This document shows positions 7,680-16,480 of a stretch of 64,000 nucleotides of DNA, in pieces; within the stretch, counting starts at the first letter, position 1, and each line of letters starts with the position of its first letter. The translations under genes and the position numbers were made by a program. The DNA lies in the NCBI RefSeq assembly GCF_010119205.1, contig NZ_WRXM01000001.1, forward strand, positions 1,116,001 through 1,180,000, in the 5' to 3' direction. This DNA is from Haloarcula limicola (GTDB taxonomy: Archaea; Halobacteriota; Halobacteria; Halobacteriales; Haloarculaceae). The notes under the pieces are model-generated. The model saw nothing but the letters and a program-made list of their open reading frames with translations, did not search any database and had not been told where the DNA came from.

Positions 7680-9485
7680 ATGAGTGAATCGATGGCCCTC
7701 TCCGACGTGTTTCTCACCCCCCTCGGTCTCGCCGCCCTCCTCGCGGCGGTCCCCATCATCGTCCTGTATCTCATCCGCCCCGACCCGGAACGGCTGGAGT
7801 TGCCGACCTTTCGGTTCCTGGCGAGCGAACAGCGCCAGCAGGCCACGAGTCCGCTGCTGGAGCGGCTCTCGCGGAGCGTCCTCCTCCTCGTGCAACTGGT
7901 CGTCGTCCTCCTGCTCGCGGTCGGCCTGGCGTCGCCGTACGTCCCCGTCTCCGAGCGTGCGACCGTCGAGGAGACGGTGCTGGTCGTGGACACGAGCGCC
8001 AGCATGACGACGGCCGACGGGTCGGGAACCCGATTCGACCGGGCGATTTCGGCCGCACGCGAGGAGGTGACCGGCACGACGTCCGTCGTCACGACGACCG
8101 GCGGCGGGCAGGTCGTCCTCCAGCGCAGCCCGCCCAGCGAGGTCGAGTCGACGCTGGACGGACTGACGGCGACGGACAGCCCCGGCGACCTCCGATCGGC
8201 CGTCTCACAGGCGACCGCGCTCGCCGGCGAGAACGCCCGCATCGTCGTGTTGAGCGACTTCGCGGGCGACGCGTGGACCGACACCGTCACGACCGCCCGC
8301 GGACGCGGTCTCAGCGTCGACCTCCGGCAGTTCGACGGCGGCGGAAGCGCGAACGTCGGCATCGTCGAACGCCGGTTCTCCGGGTCGGAGGTGACCGTCT
8401 CGGTGAAGAACTACGGCGACGAACCCGTGACGCGAACGGTCACACTCGGCGAGGGGAGCGCGCAGGTCGACCTCGGGGCGGGCGACGTCGCGACCGTCAC
8501 GCTGCCGGTCCCCGCCGGCCGGAGTCGGGTCCGTCTCTCGCCCGGCGATGACTTCCCCGTCGACGACAGCGTCGCCGTCGCCGCCCCCGAGGACCCGACC
8601 GTGGACGTGCTGGTGTTGACCAACGACCGCAACCGCTACCTGACGACGGCGCTCTCGGTGGTCGACCAGGTCGACCTCACCGTCGACAGTCCGCCGACGA
8701 CGGTCGACGACGGCTACGACGTCATCATCTACAGCAACGTCGACCCCGGCTCGCTACTGGCGGGGAACGTCGAGGCGGGCCGCGACGTCGTCGCCGACGG
8801 CGGCGGCGTCGCCATCCAGGCACAGCCCGAGATGCCCCAGAAGTACGGCGACCTGCTGTTGCTCGCCCCGGAGGGCGTTCGGGCCGGGTCGACGATCGGG
8901 CAGACGAGACAGACGACGCTCACGCGCGGTATCGACTTCCAACCGCCCGACGAATACGTCGGCGGCTCGCTCAAGGACGGCCAGGCGCTGGTCGAACTCG
9001 CCGACGGGACGCCGCTCATCGCGACCGCCGACCGAAACGGCGGCCGACTCATGTACTACGGCTACATCGAAGACCGATCGAGTTTCAAGTACAACTACCA
9101 GTACCCCGTGTTCTGGAAACGCACCGTCTTCTCGCTGGCCGACCGAGCGCCGCTCTCGGCGCTGAACTACGGGACCGGCGAGCGAGCGCAGTTCGACGCC
9201 GACAGCGTCGACGGCCCCGACGGGACCGTCGCCGGGCCGACCGTGACCCTCCAGCGGGCCGGCTTCTACGCGAGCGGCGAGCGCACGGTGAGCGCCGCGC
9301 TGCTCGACGAACGAGAGTCCGACGTCGCCGTCGAGGCGCTCGATACCCGCGAGGGCGTCGCCGGAAATCTGACGCGAGAGGAGCGACGGACCGTGCCGAA
9401 GCCGCTCACCGAGTACGCCGCGGTCGGCGCGCTGGCGGTGGCGCTCGCCGAGATCGGCTACCTCGGCCGACGGGGTGACCTCTGA
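7680..9485 (+). CDS. BatA-like vWA membrane protein
   Basis: A 601-residue protein, first gene of a six-gene operon. Residues 1-90 are a BatA (aerotolerance regulator N-terminal) domain with two membrane helices and the LYLIRPDPERLELPTFRFL signature. A von Willebrand A domain follows, with the metal-ion-dependent adhesion motif DTSAS at residues 104-108. The long middle is beta-rich and extracytoplasmic, and one membrane helix sits near the end (VGALAVALAEIGYLGRR). With MoxR ATPases and DUF58 proteins, such proteins are thought to assemble or mature envelope proteins or metal centres. The stop overlaps the next start (TGATG). Confidence 0.88.
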   Translation: MSESMALSDVFLTPLGLAALLAAVPIIVLYLIRPDPERLELPTFRFLASEQRQQATSPLLERLSRSVLLLVQLVVVLLLAVGLASPYVPVSERATVEETVLVVDTSASMTTADGSGTRFDRAISAAREEVTGTTSVVTTTGGGQVVLQRSPPSEVESTLDGLTATDSPGDLRSAVSQATALAGENARIVVLSDFAGDAWTDTVTTARGRGLSVDLRQFDGGGSANVGIVERRFSGSEVTVSVKNYGDEPVTRTVTLGEGSAQVDLGAGDVATVTLPVPAGRSRVRLSPGDDFPVDDSVAVAAPEDPTVDVLVLTNDRNRYLTTALSVVDQVDLTVDSPPTTVDDGYDVIIYSNVDPGSLLAGNVEAGRDVVADGGGVAIQAQPEMPQKYGDLLLLAPEGVRAGSTIGQTRQTTLTRGIDFQPPDEYVGGSLKDGQALVELADGTPLIATADRNGGRLMYYGYIEDRSSFKYNYQYPVFWKRTVFSLADRAPLSALNYGTGERAQFDADSVDGPDGTVAGPTVTLQRAGFYASGERTVSAALLDERESDVAVEALDTREGVAGNLTREERRTVPKPLTEYAAVGALAVALAEIGYLGRRGDL

Positions 9486-11848
9486 TGGTGTCGTACACCC
9501 TCGCCGACGGCCTGCGGGTCGGCGTCGAGCACCTCTGGCCGCTCGCGGTGCTCCCCGTCGCCGTCGCCCTGCTGACGTATATCGTCGTCTGGGGCGACTA
9601 CGGCCCGCGGTCGGCCTCGGCGCGGAGCCGCCGGCTCCTGTTCGGGAGCCGCGTGCTCGTGGTGGTCCTCCTCATCGTCGCCGCGATGGGGCCCTACACC
9701 GTCCAGACCCGGGAGACGGCGGGCGAGCCGAGCGTGACGCTGCTTGCCGACGAGTCGGCGAGCATGGCGGTCTACCCCAACACGACCGACTCGCTCGTCG
9801 GCGATATCGAGGACGAGGGCGTTCCCGTGACGAAGGCGACCGTCGGCAGCGGCAACGACTCCCGCCTCGGCGACGGCATCGCCGCGAACCTCCGGGAGAA
9901 CGGCACCGTGGTCGTGCTCTCGGACGGGCAGGTGACCGACGGCCGGTCGCTCTCGGCGGCCGCCGACGAGGCCAACGCGCTGAACGCGACGGTCAGCAGC
10001 GTGGGTATCTCGCCGACGGAGACGGAACGGGCCGTCAGCATCGCCGGCCCGCAGACGGTCAGCGCCGGTCTCCCGACCGAGTTCACCGTCTCGCTCGGGG
10101 CGGTCGAACAGTCCGGGTCCGCGACGGTGACGGTCAGCGTCGACGGCGAGACGGTGACGACCGAGTCGGTCGCGGCCGGCGAGTCCTTCGCCGTCAGCCA
10201 GTCCTTCAACGATACCGGCACGCACCGGATGACCGCCCGCGTCGAGGGCGAGGACGTCTACGACGTCAACGACGTCTACTATCGGAGCGTCCGCGTCGTG
10301 GAGAAACCCGATTTACTGTACGTTTCGGGCGGTAACTACCCGCTCGGCGACTACCTCGGGGACCTCTACGACGTGACCGAGGCCGAGACGGTCCCCGGCG
10401 ACCTCGACAACTACTCGGCGGTCGTCGTGCAGGACCGCCCGGCGAACCGCCTCGGCAACGTCAGCGCGCTGCAGGAACACGTCATCGACGGCGGCGGCCT
10501 GGTGATGGTCGGCGGCGACAACGCCTACGACAACGGCGGCTACGAGGAGTCGCCCGTCGCCTCCATGCTGCCGGTCAGAGTGGGTAACGCCACCGGCGGG
10601 ACGGCGAACATCGTCCTCGCCATCGACGTCTCCGGCAGTTCGAAGGAGGGTCTGGGGGTTCAGAAGGCCGTCGCGCTGGACGTCTTAGATCAGTTGGGCG
10701 ACGAGAACAAGGTCGGCGTCGTCGCGTTCAACTACCGCGCGTTCCGCGTCGCGGAGCTCCAGCAGCTCGGCGGCAACCGCGAGGCCATCGCCGACCGGAT
10801 CCGCCGACTGCAGAGCGGCGGCGCGACGGACATCGCCGTCGGCCTGCAGGGGGCCGACGAGCTCATGGGCGACGAGGAGGGGACGATCATCCTCCTGAGC
10901 GACGGGAACGACTACCTCGGACCGCCCTCGGCCGTCGCCAACCAGCTCGGCCGCGAGGGAACCCGCATCATCGGCGTCGGGGCCGCGAAGCGGGTCAATG
11001 AGCCGAAGATGAAGCGGATCGCCAGCGAGTCCGGCGGGTCGTACTTCTCGGCGAGCGAGACCGACCGCCTTCGACTGCTGTTCGGCGGGGGTTCCCGCCA
11101 GTACGAGGGGCAGAACCTCACGATCGTCACGCCGGACACGTTCATCACCTCCGGCGTCACGCTGACCGCCAACCCGGGGCAGGCCAACCGCGTGGCGGTC
11201 AAGTCCGGCGCGGACTTCCAGGTCGCCACCGCCGACGGCGAACCGGCCATCGCCTCGTGGCGCTTCGGCCTCGGTCGCGTGGTCTCCATCACTGCCTACG
11301 ACGACGACGGGACGCTCGGCGGGCTCCTCCGAAAGCCCGACTCGCTGGTCGTGACGAAGTCGGTCAACTACGCCGTCGGCGATCCCGCTCGGACGTCCAC
11401 AGGCGTGACGGCCGTCAGCGACGCCCGCGTCGGCCGCGAGGCGACGCTCACCTACCGCGGCGAGAACCGGCCATCGGCCGAAGACGTCAGTATTCGACAG
11501 GTGGGCGAGAGCGTCTACGAGGGGACGTTCACGCCTCGGGAGGTCGGTTACCACGACGTCCTCGGCACCGAGTACGCCGCGAACTACCCCGCCGAGTACG
11601 GCGCGTTCGGCCGCTCACAGCAACTCGAGTCGGTCGTCGAGGCGACCGGCGGGCAGACGTTCGCCCCCGACGACGGGGCGGCCATCGCCCGCCTCGCGCG
11701 CCAGCAGTCGACGCGGGTCCGAACCGTCCGCGACTCGTGGGGGTGGCTCGCGCTGCTCGCCGCGTTGCTCGTCTTCCTCGCGGAGGTCGTCGGCCGGCGC
11801 GTCCAGGTGTATCGCGGCCGCACCACGCTGGAGAGTGGTCTGCCATGA
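9485..11848 (+). CDS. Large membrane protein with two vWA-like regions and an amidotransferase-like segment
   Basis: A 787-residue BatB-like protein. Two membrane helices occupy residues about 18-75. A first MIDAS-like motif DESAS (89-93) opens a vWA-like region ending near GTVVVLSDGQVTDGR. A beta-sandwich region follows. Around residues 275-345 a GATase1-like segment carries YVSGGNYPLGDYLGDL, AVVVQDRPANRLG and GGGLVMVGGDNAY without an evident catalytic Cys-His pair. A full vWA follows with DVSGSS (from residue 381) and ILLSDGNDYLG. A membrane helix closes the protein (WLALLAALLVFLAEVVG). It probably forms the extracellular or membrane arm of the MoxR machine. Confidence 0.82.
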   Translation: MVSYTLADGLRVGVEHLWPLAVLPVAVALLTYIVVWGDYGPRSASARSRRLLFGSRVLVVVLLIVAAMGPYTVQTRETAGEPSVTLLADESASMAVYPNTTDSLVGDIEDEGVPVTKATVGSGNDSRLGDGIAANLRENGTVVVLSDGQVTDGRSLSAAADEANALNATVSSVGISPTETERAVSIAGPQTVSAGLPTEFTVSLGAVEQSGSATVTVSVDGETVTTESVAAGESFAVSQSFNDTGTHRMTARVEGEDVYDVNDVYYRSVRVVEKPDLLYVSGGNYPLGDYLGDLYDVTEAETVPGDLDNYSAVVVQDRPANRLGNVSALQEHVIDGGGLVMVGGDNAYDNGGYEESPVASMLPVRVGNATGGTANIVLAIDVSGSSKEGLGVQKAVALDVLDQLGDENKVGVVAFNYRAFRVAELQQLGGNREAIADRIRRLQSGGATDIAVGLQGADELMGDEEGTIILLSDGNDYLGPPSAVANQLGREGTRIIGVGAAKRVNEPKMKRIASESGGSYFSASETDRLRLLFGGGSRQYEGQNLTIVTPDTFITSGVTLTANPGQANRVAVKSGADFQVATADGEPAIASWRFGLGRVVSITAYDDDGTLGGLLRKPDSLVVTKSVNYAVGDPARTSTGVTAVSDARVGREATLTYRGENRPSAEDVSIRQVGESVYEGTFTPREVGYHDVLGTEYAANYPAEYGAFGRSQQLESVVEATGGQTFAPDDGAAIARLARQQSTRVRTVRDSWGWLALLAALLVFLAEVVGRRVQVYRGRTTLESGLP

Positions 11849-12507
11849 GCGCCATCGGCCGGCGGCTGAACCTGGGACTGCTAGCGCTCATCGTCCTCTC
11901 CGTCGCCGGGACGGCCGGCGCGACGGTGTTCTATCAGGACGCCACCAGTGACCTGCAGACACAGAACGACCGACTGCAGGAGAAAAACAGCGAACTCCAG
12001 TCCGAACTGGAGACGGCGCGGACCAACTTACAGGAAAATCGGACGCAGCTCCAGGAACTGCGCAACACGCTCAACACGCGGACGCAGGACGTCGATCAGG
12101 TGGCGAAAGAGCTCGACCGGACGAGCAAACAGTTGAACGCGACCGAGAACCAGCTCGCCGAGACGCGCGCCGAACTGCGCGAGCGGGAGGACCAAGTGGA
12201 CGAACTCCAGTCGACGAACCGCGAACTCGACGAGGAGATCAGCAGTCTCCGAGAGGAACGAGACCGGCTCGAATCGGAGGTCGCCGACCTCGAAAGTGAC
12301 GTCGAGACGCTCCGTAGCGAGCGGGACCAGTTACAGGAGGACGTCGAGGACCTCGAAGCCGAGATCGAGACGCTCGAAGACGACGTCGCCGAACTCGAAC
12401 AGCGGGTCGAGGACTTAGAATCGGAGAATTCCGAGATGGAGAGCGACCTCGAAACGCTCTGTAGCCAGGAAGAGAACGCCGAGAAACCGTCCTGTGAGGG
12501 GTACTGA
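11845..12507 (+). CDS. Membrane-anchored coiled-coil protein of the MoxR operon
   Basis: A 220-residue protein with one N-terminal membrane segment (LNLGLLALIVLSVAGTAGAT, residues about 8-27). The next roughly 180 residues are an almost continuous coiled coil rich in Glu, Leu, Gln and Arg heptads (LQTQNDRLQEKNSELQ; LETLRSERDQLQEDVEDLEA). The end is short and holds two cysteines (LCSQEENAEKPSCEGY). The ATGA overlap with the vWA gene shows translational coupling. A probable role is a spacer or scaffold of the complex outside the cell. No known family is recognised. Confidence 0.8.
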   Translation: MSAIGRRLNLGLLALIVLSVAGTAGATVFYQDATSDLQTQNDRLQEKNSELQSELETARTNLQENRTQLQELRNTLNTRTQDVDQVAKELDRTSKQLNATENQLAETRAELREREDQVDELQSTNRELDEEISSLREERDRLESEVADLESDVETLRSERDQLQEDVEDLEAEIETLEDDVAELEQRVEDLESENSEMESDLETLCSQEENAEKPSCEGY

Positions 12508-12509
12508 CC

Positions 12510-13430
12510 GTGGCTGAGAACACTGGTTCCGAGACGCAGTCCGAAACCGGCGCGTCGCGCGATCGGATGAAGCGCGCGCTGCGCGAGGTCCGCCGAGAGG
12601 GGTGGAAGGCCGCGATCGTCTACGCCGTCGTCGACGCGACGCTGCTGTTCCTCGTCGTCAATCTGGCGCTCTCGGTGCTCTCCCCGCCGAGCGTTCCGAG
12701 TCAGGTCGCGGTTCCGTCGGCGGTCCTCGACCCCGTCGGCGACGCGCTGGGGCGGTCGCTGACCGGCGCGGCGCTGCCGGTCGCGGCGCTGGTCGGCATC
12801 GTCGTCGGCGCGGTCGCGTTCGTCGCCGAGGTGTGGCTCCGCGTCCGCCGGCCGCTGATCGAGCGCTTCGAGGCGGCCAATCCACCAGTCGCCGAGGCGC
12901 TGCGGACCGCCCGCGACGCCGTCGCGGCCGATGCCGACTCGCGGATGGCCGCCCGGCTCTACGAGGACGTTCTCGACCGGCTCCGAGAGAGCTCCGGGGT
13001 CGCGCTGGTGGACCTCCGCCGGGTGGCCGGCACCCTCGTTGTCGTCGTGCTGTTGAGCGTGGCGACGCTGCAGGTGGCGGCCGTCGACCTGGCGCTGCTT
13101 GGCGGCGGCCCCGCGGACCCGGCGGCGGGCGGCCCCGCGAACCAGTCGCGGAACTACACCGGGCTGGAGGACGCCGACGCCGTCCTCGGCGAGCGCGAGA
13201 ACGTCTCGGCCGGCGACGACAACCTGACGGCGCAGGTCGAATCGACGGGCGGCGACCAACCAGTGGAACAGAGCGAGCAGTTCCCGTCGTCGGGGCCGAG
13301 CGGCGGCGGCGACGGCAGCGGTATCGACAGTCAACAGGCCGGCTTCGCCGGCTCAGAGGAGATCGAGGACGCGGCGCTCATCCGCGAGTACAACCTCCGC
13401 ATCCGCGAGGAAGAGGAGGACGACCAATGA
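12510..13430 (+). CDS. Uncharacterised haloarchaeal membrane protein of the MoxR operon
   Basis: A 306-residue protein starting with GTG, two bases after the preceding stop. Three membrane segments are visible: residues about 34-55 (AAIVYAVVDATLLFLVVNLA), about 88-112 (AALPVAALVGIVVGAVAFVA) and about 175-196 (VAGTLVVVVLLSVATLQVAA). Between the last two lies a soluble helical stretch of about 60 residues. The C-terminal third is low complexity, rich in Gly/Asp/Ser/Gln, and ends in an Arg/Glu helix (LIREYNLRIREEEEDDQ). It always appears embedded in this operon, but I do not recognise a family with a known function. The last bases overlap the MoxR start. Confidence 0.75.
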   Translation: MAENTGSETQSETGASRDRMKRALREVRREGWKAAIVYAVVDATLLFLVVNLALSVLSPPSVPSQVAVPSAVLDPVGDALGRSLTGAALPVAALVGIVVGAVAFVAEVWLRVRRPLIERFEAANPPVAEALRTARDAVAADADSRMAARLYEDVLDRLRESSGVALVDLRRVAGTLVVVVLLSVATLQVAAVDLALLGGGPADPAAGGPANQSRNYTGLEDADAVLGERENVSAGDDNLTAQVESTGGDQPVEQSEQFPSSGPSGGGDGSGIDSQQAGFAGSEEIEDAALIREYNLRIREEEEDDQ

Positions 13431-14368
13431 CAGCATACGACATCGACGACCTTCAGGAGAAGCTCAGCATCGCCCGCGACCAGATAGGAAAACGCATCGT
13501 CGGCCAGTCCGACGTGCTCGAACAGCTGCTCGTCTGCATCCTCGCGGACGGCAACGCCCTGCTCGAATCGAACCCCGGTCTCGGCAAGACCACGATGGTC
13601 CGCACCGTCGCCGAGGTGACGGACCTCCAGTTCTCGCGCATCCAGAACACGCCCGACCTGATGCCCTCGGACATCACGGGCACGGAGATCATCCGCGAGA
13701 GCGAGACCGGCCGGGACTTCGTCTTCGAGAAGGGGCCGGTGTTCGCCAACGTCGTGCTGGCCGACGAGATAAACCGGGCGACACCGAAGACGCAGGCGGC
13801 GCTGCTCGAAGCGATGCAGGAGAAACAGGTGACCGCCGCCGGCGAGACCTATCAGTTGCCCAGTCCCTTCTTCATCCTCGCCACGCAGAACCCCATCGAC
13901 CAGTCGGGGACCTACACGCTGCCGGAGGCCCAGACCGACCGCTTCATGATGAAACTGCTCGTCGAGTACCCCGACTTCGAGGAGGAGAGCCGCATCGTCG
14001 ACATGTTCACCACCGGCGCGAAGCAGGTCCCCGTCGAGAAAGTTCTCTCGCGCGAAGAGATCCGCGCGGCACAGGAGTTCGTCCGCGACGTGCCCATCGC
14101 CGACGACATCCGCGACCGCGTCGTCCGGCTGGTCCAGCGAACCCGCGACGCCGACGAGATCGACTACGGCGCGAGCCCGCGGGCGAGCATGGCGCTCGTC
14201 CTCGCCTCGAAGGCCCGGGCCTTCCTGCGGGGGCGCTCGCACGTCGCGAGCGAGGATATCGAGGCGCTGGCCGCGCCCGTCCTCCGCCATCGCATCGTGC
14301 TCGACTTCCGGGCCGAACGGGAGGGCCGCACCACGGACGACGCTGTCGCGGACCTCCTCGCGGAATGA
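13427..14368 (+). CDS. MoxR-family AAA+ ATPase
   Basis: A 313-residue MoxR AAA+ ATPase. Walker A is SNPGLGKTT (residues 48-56), Walker B is VVLADE (109-114), followed by the family signature INRATPKTQAALLEAMQE, and sensor 1 is FILATQNPI. The C-terminal AAA lid (about 200-313) contains YGASPRASMALVLASKAR. MoxR proteins act as chaperones with vWA and DUF58 partners, all encoded here. The start at 13427 overlaps the previous stop (ATGA). An earlier in-frame extension is a shadow of the upstream gene. Confidence 0.93.
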   Translation: MTAYDIDDLQEKLSIARDQIGKRIVGQSDVLEQLLVCILADGNALLESNPGLGKTTMVRTVAEVTDLQFSRIQNTPDLMPSDITGTEIIRESETGRDFVFEKGPVFANVVLADEINRATPKTQAALLEAMQEKQVTAAGETYQLPSPFFILATQNPIDQSGTYTLPEAQTDRFMMKLLVEYPDFEEESRIVDMFTTGAKQVPVEKVLSREEIRAAQEFVRDVPIADDIRDRVVRLVQRTRDADEIDYGASPRASMALVLASKARAFLRGRSHVASEDIEALAAPVLRHRIVLDFRAEREGRTTDDAVADLLAE

Positions 14369-15231
14369 CCATCGAGCCGGACTTCCTCGACGAGCTCGCG
14401 CGCTTCGACGCGGCGCTGAACCGCGAGTCGACCGCGCTCCGACAGGGCGACCAGCGCTCGCCCCGCATCGGCGAGGGGCTGACCTTCAGCGACTACCGCC
14501 GGTACTCGCCGGGCGACGATACGCGGCTCATCGACTGGAAGCTCTTCGCCCGCACGGAGGAGTACTTCATCAAGCAGTACGAGGCCGAGCGGAGCCTCAC
14601 CGTTCACGTCCTCGTCGACGCCAGCGCGTCGATGGACTTCGGCGACGGCGACGCCCACAAGTTCGAGGCCGCCGCCCGGCTCGGGCTGGGCGTGGCCTAC
14701 CTCACCGCCGAGGAGAACAACCAGTTCCAGTTCGGGACGTTCCGCGAGCGAGCGGACCGGCTGGACGCCGCCCGGTCGAACCGCGGCGAGCTGTTCGCGC
14801 TCATCGACCAGCTCAACGAGCTGTCGCCCGACGGCGAGGCCGACTTCGAGCGCGCGCTGGCCGACTACGCCGGACGGATCGGCTCGCGGTCGCTGGTGGT
14901 GCTGTTGAGCGACTGCCTGACCGACCCCGAGGAGATCGCCACCGGCGTCGCCGCCCTCGCTCGCAAGGACGTCGACGTGTTGCTGGTGCAGGTGGTCGCG
15001 CCCGACGAGCGCGACCCGCCGGCGGTCGGGGACGCCCTCTTCGCCGACCCCGAGTCCGAGGAGACCCGACGATCGTACTTCAGCGGATCGCTCGCCGAGC
15101 GCTATCGGGAGCGCCTCGACGCCCACGTCGACACCGTCTCGAACCGCGTGACGGAGTTGGGCGCGGACCACGTCGTCGTCGATACCGGGACGGAGTTCTT
15201 CGACGCCTTCGCCAGCGTCTGGTTGCAGTGA
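14365..15231 (+). CDS. DUF58 (vWA-like) protein
   Basis: A 288-residue cytoplasmic DUF58 protein. The signature is YRRYSPGDDTRLIDWKLFAR (residues about 45-64), and the vWA-like domain starts with VDASASMDF (Asp85 in a DxSxS motif) and ends LVVLLSDCLTD. DUF58 proteins are the standard adaptor partners of MoxR ATPases. The ATGA overlap with the moxR stop shows that both are translated together. It is the last gene of the operon, and the next gene has its own start 98 bases on. Confidence 0.92.
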   Translation: MTIEPDFLDELARFDAALNRESTALRQGDQRSPRIGEGLTFSDYRRYSPGDDTRLIDWKLFARTEEYFIKQYEAERSLTVHVLVDASASMDFGDGDAHKFEAAARLGLGVAYLTAEENNQFQFGTFRERADRLDAARSNRGELFALIDQLNELSPDGEADFERALADYAGRIGSRSLVVLLSDCLTDPEEIATGVAALARKDVDVLLVQVVAPDERDPPAVGDALFADPESEETRRSYFSGSLAERYRERLDAHVDTVSNRVTELGADHVVVDTGTEFFDAFASVWLQ

Positions 15232-15329
15232 GGTGGTCGCGGAGACCGGCCCCTCGGCGAGACGCCGCCGTAAATACCCCCGTCTATCGCTGTCATCGAA
15301 CTTATCCGCCGCCGTCGTCCAGACGACGT

Positions 15330-15989
15330 ATGAGCGTCGTTGGCGAGTTCACCATCCCCGCCGCCGCCTTCGCGCTGGAAGACGCGCTGGCAGCGGTCCC
15401 GGAGATGACGATCGAGTCCGACCGGTTGGCATCGCACAGTCCGCGCGAGGTCTTCCCGTTCCTCTGGGCGAGGGGCGGGAGTTTCGACCGGTTCTCGCGA
15501 GCACTCGAAGGCGATCCGACCGTCACGTCGGTCGACCTCGTAGACGAGGCGGACGACGTGGCGTTGTATCGTCTGGTGTGGAACGAGGACTTCAAAGAGC
15601 TCGTTCACGAGATGATAGACCACCACGCGGCGATCACGGAAGCGACGGCGCGCGACGGCCGGTGGCATCTCCGATTGCGGTTCGCCGACGAGGGCATGGT
15701 CTCGTCGTTCCAGCGTCACTTCCGGGACACTGGCCACGAGTTCGAGGTGAGGCACCTCACCTCGCCGTCCGAACCGCGCCACCGCAAGTTCGGGCTGACG
15801 CCGGAACAGTACGAGGCGCTCGTGACGGCGGCCCGGGAGGGGTATTTCACGATCCCGCGCACGACGTCCGTGGCGGAGGTCGGTGAGGCGTTGGGTATCT
15901 CGGCCAACGCGGCCTCACAGCGGATCCGACGCGGGTGTGAGACGATGATTCAGTCCGGATTGATCGTCCCCGACACCGAGACCGAATGA
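15330..15989 (+). CDS. HTH_10 (Bat-like) transcriptional regulator
   Basis: A 219-residue regulator with an N-terminal bacterioopsin-activator-type sensor region (residues about 1-155, VGEFTIPAAAFALEDALAAV) and a C-terminal HTH_10 domain (about 160-215, TPEQYEALVTAAREGYFTIP, then LGISANAASQRIRRGCETMI). This architecture is typical of haloarchaeal one-component regulators. The ATG at 15330 is chosen because the Bat-type fold begins right there. The upstream in-frame extension to 15228 is arginine-rich shadow sequence. The ligand and target are unknown. Confidence 0.88.
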   Translation: MSVVGEFTIPAAAFALEDALAAVPEMTIESDRLASHSPREVFPFLWARGGSFDRFSRALEGDPTVTSVDLVDEADDVALYRLVWNEDFKELVHEMIDHHAAITEATARDGRWHLRLRFADEGMVSSFQRHFRDTGHEFEVRHLTSPSEPRHRKFGLTPEQYEALVTAAREGYFTIPRTTSVAEVGEALGISANAASQRIRRGCETMIQSGLIVPDTETE

Positions 15990-16117
15990 CGCTTCCCCGG
16001 CCGACAGTTAAGTAGCGGTACGTATGAGCGTCGGAGCTGATGGATTTTTGGTCCGTCTGTCCACGAGAGACCAGTGATATCTGAGATGGATCAGCCGAAC
16101 GACATCGGCTCCGTACG

Positions 16118-16252
16118 ATGAACGACTGCAACGCGCCGACTGAGGCTCGCTCTGACTGTCGCGGCCGTACCGCTGCCACAGCCCGTCGCGGCCAGTCGAC
16201 CGCCGAGCGGGCGTGGGGGTTCCGCGGTGAGGCCGGCGGTGATCGCGCGTGA
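16118..16252 (+). CDS. Possible 44-residue leader ORF
   Basis: A short reading frame (begins MNDCNAPTEARSDCRGRT) whose TGA overlaps the GTG of the next small gene in a GTGA arrangement. Composition is Arg/Ala/Gly-rich and it has no Shine-Dalgarno site, so it may simply be chance. The 259-base stretch 15990-16248 otherwise holds a TATA-like cagttaagta near 16004 and nothing else recognisable. Confidence 0.2.
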   Translation: MNDCNAPTEARSDCRGRTAATARRGQSTAERAWGFRGEAGGDRA

Positions 16253-16419
16253 GTACCCCCAGCGGATACGAAGTGGCGATCGACCGATTGGAGGCGGCGT
16301 TGAACGCCGACGACGGGGCCGCGAAAGACTACGAGATTCGGGAGGCGCTCCAGTACCTCCACATCGAGAGCGATTCGGCCCCGACAAGTAGCGAGGGCGA
16401 GGCCGAACCGTCGCGGTGA
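16249..16419 (+). CDS. Small haloarchaeal protein, 56 residues (GTG start)
   Basis: A reading frame MSTPSGYEVAIDRLEAALNA followed by two predicted helices (DYEIREALQYLHIES) and a polar tail. Codon use matches real genes, with strong third-position G/C in the helical part. An in-frame stop at 16240-16242 rules out a longer start, and the bases GGTGATC at 16238-16244, complementary to the 3' end of haloarchaeal 16S rRNA, lie just before the GTG. A two-helix acidic peptide of this size fits a small conserved protein, but I cannot name a family. Confidence 0.5.
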   Translation: MSTPSGYEVAIDRLEAALNADDGAAKDYEIREALQYLHIESDSAPTSSEGEAEPSR

Positions 16420-16480
16420 TCGGTCGTCAGTTCGGCCGAAAAAGAGCGCACCGCTATGTTCGAACGCGAGGTCTCGGCGA

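Noticed and set aside
12510-13430. Assigning the MoxR-operon membrane protein to a numbered domain family
   Set aside because: I recall similar haloarchaeal proteins but cannot support a specific family number from the sequence alone.
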